Below, piece after piece: positions 62,213 through 64,000 of a DNA stretch of 64,000 nt (positions within the stretch are counted from its first letter, which is position 1; the number at the start of each line of letters is the position of its first letter). Under the pieces are notes generated by a model. That model was not told the origin of the DNA and searched no databases. It saw only the letters and a list, made by a program, of their open reading frames with translations. This stretch comes from Bacillus sp. 165. GTDB lineage: Bacteria > Bacillota > Bacilli > Bacillales > Bacillaceae_G. The DNA lies in assembly GCF_017742235.1 (NCBI RefSeq), contig NZ_JAGHKQ010000011.1:1-64000 (forward strand), in the 5' to 3' direction. The translations under genes were made by a program, and so were the position numbers.

Positions 62213-64000
62213 ATCGTACTACTTCAGCACGATTGATCTTCCAAATATCATTTGCATATTGCATAATCGTACGATCACTTGTAAAATAACCGGACTGAGC
62301 TACATTAGAAATACTCATTTCCAGCCAATGTTTTCGATTTTGATATGCTTTCCCGATCGATTCTTGTATATCAACATACGGGGCAAAATCACGAAGTACG
62401 AAGTATTCATCATTTTGAATAGTAAGCGAATCATAAATCGCTTCAAATTCATCGCCTGCCTCCTGGAAAAATCCGTTCACAAGCTGATCCACCGCTTTTT
62501 TTATGCGAAGGTCATGATGATAATAATCACTGGAACGGTACCCTCCATTTTGATAATAGTTCAGAACCTCTTCTGATGTTAAGCCGAAAATAAATATATT
62601 ATTCTGTCCGACTTCCTCTTTAATTTCAATATTGGCTCCATCGAGTGTTCCTACTGTAACAGCGCCATTCATCATAAACTTCATATTCCCTGTTCCAGAT
62701 GCTTCCTTGCTAGCAGTAGAAATTTGCTCACTTACATCGGCAGCGGGAAAAATATCCTCAGCAAGAGACACACGATAATTTTCTAGGAAAATTACTTTTA
62801 AACTATCACGAGTTTGCACATCATTGTTGACCTTCTCCGCTAAATCATTGATCAACTTGATAATTTTTTTAGCATAATAATAACCTGGAGAAGCCTTTGC
62901 ACCGAAAATAAAGGTGCGCGGCTGCATTTTAAAGCCCGAATCTTCTTTTAAACGATTATACAAATATAGGATGTGCATTACGTTCAATAGCTGGCGCTTA
63001 TAAGCATGCAGGCGTTTGACTTGTACGTCAAAAATCGAATGTGTATCGACACGAATGCCGTTTTGTTCAAAAATTCGCTTTGCTAAAATTTCTTTACGCT
63101 GCTGCTTTACCTGATAGAAGGATTCTTGAAAAACAGGATCGTGTTTAAAATGCAAGAGAGATTGTAAATGCGCCGGATTTTCAATCCAAGCAGTTCCAAT
63201 TGTATTATTGATTAAATCTGATAACTGGGGGTTTGCTTTCAACAACCATCTTCTATGGGTAATTCCATTTGTTTTATTATTAAATTTCTTTGGATAAAAT
63301 TCATGGAACAGTTTCATTTCACGCTGCTTTAAAATGTCTGTATGGATTTTTGCTACACCATTCACGCTATGACTCCCCACGATAGCTAAATGAGCCATTT
63401 TCACAAGACCGTGAGCAATAATTGCCATATCCTCAATGCGTTTCCAATCATTTGTGTATCGCTGCCATAGTTCATGACAAAAACGTTCGTTGATTTCATC
63501 CACAATCATAAAGATGCGTGGCAATAATGGTTGGAATATATGAATTGGCCATTTTTCTAATGCTTCTGATAAAGTAGTATGGTTTGTATACGAAATGGTG
63601 TTCACTGTGACATTCCATGCCTCATCCCAGCTCATCTTTTCTTCGTCAAGCAAAATGCGCATCAATTCTGGAATCGCCAATACCGGGTGTGTATCATTAA
63701 TGTGGATGGAAACCTTCTCATGAAAGTTATGCAACCCTCCGTTGCGCTCGCGATATCCTTTCACGATACTCTGAAGACTTGCCGATACAAGAAAATACTG
63801 TTGCTTTAAGCGTAAAATTTTCCCTTCATCATGGGTGTCATCTGGATACAAAAACTCAGACACAGCCTCTGTTTCTCTTTTGTATAAAAGGACATTTTTA
63901 TCGTTAGGCGGGAATGGTGAAGGCTCCGCGTTCCATAAGCGCAATGTATTGACTGTACTGGTGTTATAGCCAATGACAGGAATATCATATGGTACTGCCG
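62211..64000 (-). CDS. glgP: Glycogen phosphorylase (5' end beyond the window)
   Basis: Releases glucose-1-phosphate from glycogen; PLP-dependent. The C-terminal 596 codons are present. EASGTGNMKFMMNGA near the end holds the PLP-binding Lys region and TLDGANIEI follows; KASPGYYYAKKIIKL and VKRLHAYKRQ are further signatures. The reading frame stays open and homologous to the window edge (AVPYDIPVIGYNT...), so the gene is cut by the window and the TTG at 63944 is not its start. It likely belongs to a glg operon to the right. Confidence 0.96.
   Translation of the reverse strand, partial: AVPYDIPVIGYNTSTVNTLRLWNAEPSPFPPNDKNVLLYKRETEAVSEFLYPDDTHDEGKILRLKQQYFLVSASLQSIVKGYRERNGGLHNFHEKVSIHINDTHPVLAIPELMRILLDEEKMSWDEAWNVTVNTISYTNHTTLSEALEKWPIHIFQPLLPRIFMIVDEINERFCHELWQRYTNDWKRIEDMAIIAHGLVKMAHLAIVGSHSVNGVAKIHTDILKQREMKLFHEFYPKKFNNKTNGITHRRWLLKANPQLSDLINNTIGTAWIENPAHLQSLLHFKHDPVFQESFYQVKQQRKEILAKRIFEQNGIRVDTHSIFDVQVKRLHAYKRQLLNVMHILYLYNRLKEDSGFKMQPRTFIFGAKASPGYYYAKKIIKLINDLAEKVNNDVQTRDSLKVIFLENYRVSLAEDIFPAADVSEQISTASKEASGTGNMKFMMNGAVTVGTLDGANIEIKEEVGQNNIFIFGLTSEEVLNYYQNGGYRSSDYYHHDLRIKKAVDQLVNGFFQEAGDEFEAIYDSLTIQNDEYFVLRDFAPYVDIQESIGKAYQNRKHWLEMSISNVAQSGYFTSDRTIMQYANDIWKINRAEVVR

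Overview
The window is chromosomal DNA of a spore-forming Bacillaceae. Gene content and order follow the Bacillus subtilis yt/men region: trmB-ytzH-ytmP-amyX, pepV, ytgP-ytfP, leuS-yttB, ytqA-ytqB, ytpB-ytpA-ytoA, metK/pckA, ytlACD, ytkD, luxS, the men genes, yteA, cspD. By eye GC is near 40%. cse60, GerPF-like proteins and small hydrophilic spore-type proteins point to a sporulating Bacillus near the B. cereus group or Ectobacillus, but the species cannot be fixed from the sequence. I see no phage, insertion sequence, CRISPR, rRNA or tRNA.

Layout. 1-9.7 kb: tRNA methylation (trmB), ytzH/ytmP, type I pullulanase, RNA cyclic phosphodiesterase, dipeptidase PepV, the small HTH regulator YtzE, a pseudouridine synthase and the MurJ-type flippase YtgP. 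10-14 kb: flavoprotein YtfP, then a minus-strand spore cluster (cse60, an unknown gene, two GerPF-like genes), a DinB-fold protein and a rhodanese. 14-16 kb: DUF47-Pit phosphate uptake. 16-19 kb: a three-gene acyl-CoA degradation operon (thiolase, SDR dehydrogenase, acyl-CoA dehydrogenase). 19-26 kb: two MFS transporters around leuS, which has a T-box leader, plus several very small genes. 26-29.4 kb: tRNA wobble-uridine modification genes ytqAB and a CorA transporter behind an M-box Mg2+ riboswitch. 29.4-35.4 kb: sesquarterpene synthase YtpB, lysophospholipase YtpA, YtoA, a PAP2 phosphatase-glycosyltransferase operon behind a Pho-box-like repeat array, and a third MFS protein. 35.5-39 kb: metK (SAM-I riboswitch) divergent from pckA (CcpN-like site). 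39-46.9 kb: DUF421, 3D-domain protein, YtlACD ABC transporter, Nudix YtkD, ytzI/luxS, yidD/carbonic anhydrase, a HAD phosphatase. 47.4-57 kb: menaquinone genes in two minus-strand units (menF-menD-menH-menB, then menE-menC followed by an orphan HEPN gene) with menA divergent. 57-64 kb: YteA, CspD, AIM24, lipase, GT2 glycosyltransferase and the 3' part of glycogen phosphorylase.

How it works together. Most genes are housekeeping, but RNA and DNA control is dense: three classic leader switches (T-box, M-box, SAM-I), strong sigma-A promoters and many intrinsic terminators. The strongest leads for something new are: (1) six hexamers at exact 11-bp spacing before the PAP2-glycosyltransferase operon, suggesting a phosphate-starvation glycolipid module; (2) a 24-codon upstream ORF with competing stems between the M-box terminators and corA, which looks like a second control layer; (3) a HEPN (RX4H) protein without a nucleotidyltransferase partner at the end of the menE-menC unit; (4) a dispersed family of 21-22 bp degenerate arrays at four intergenic sites.
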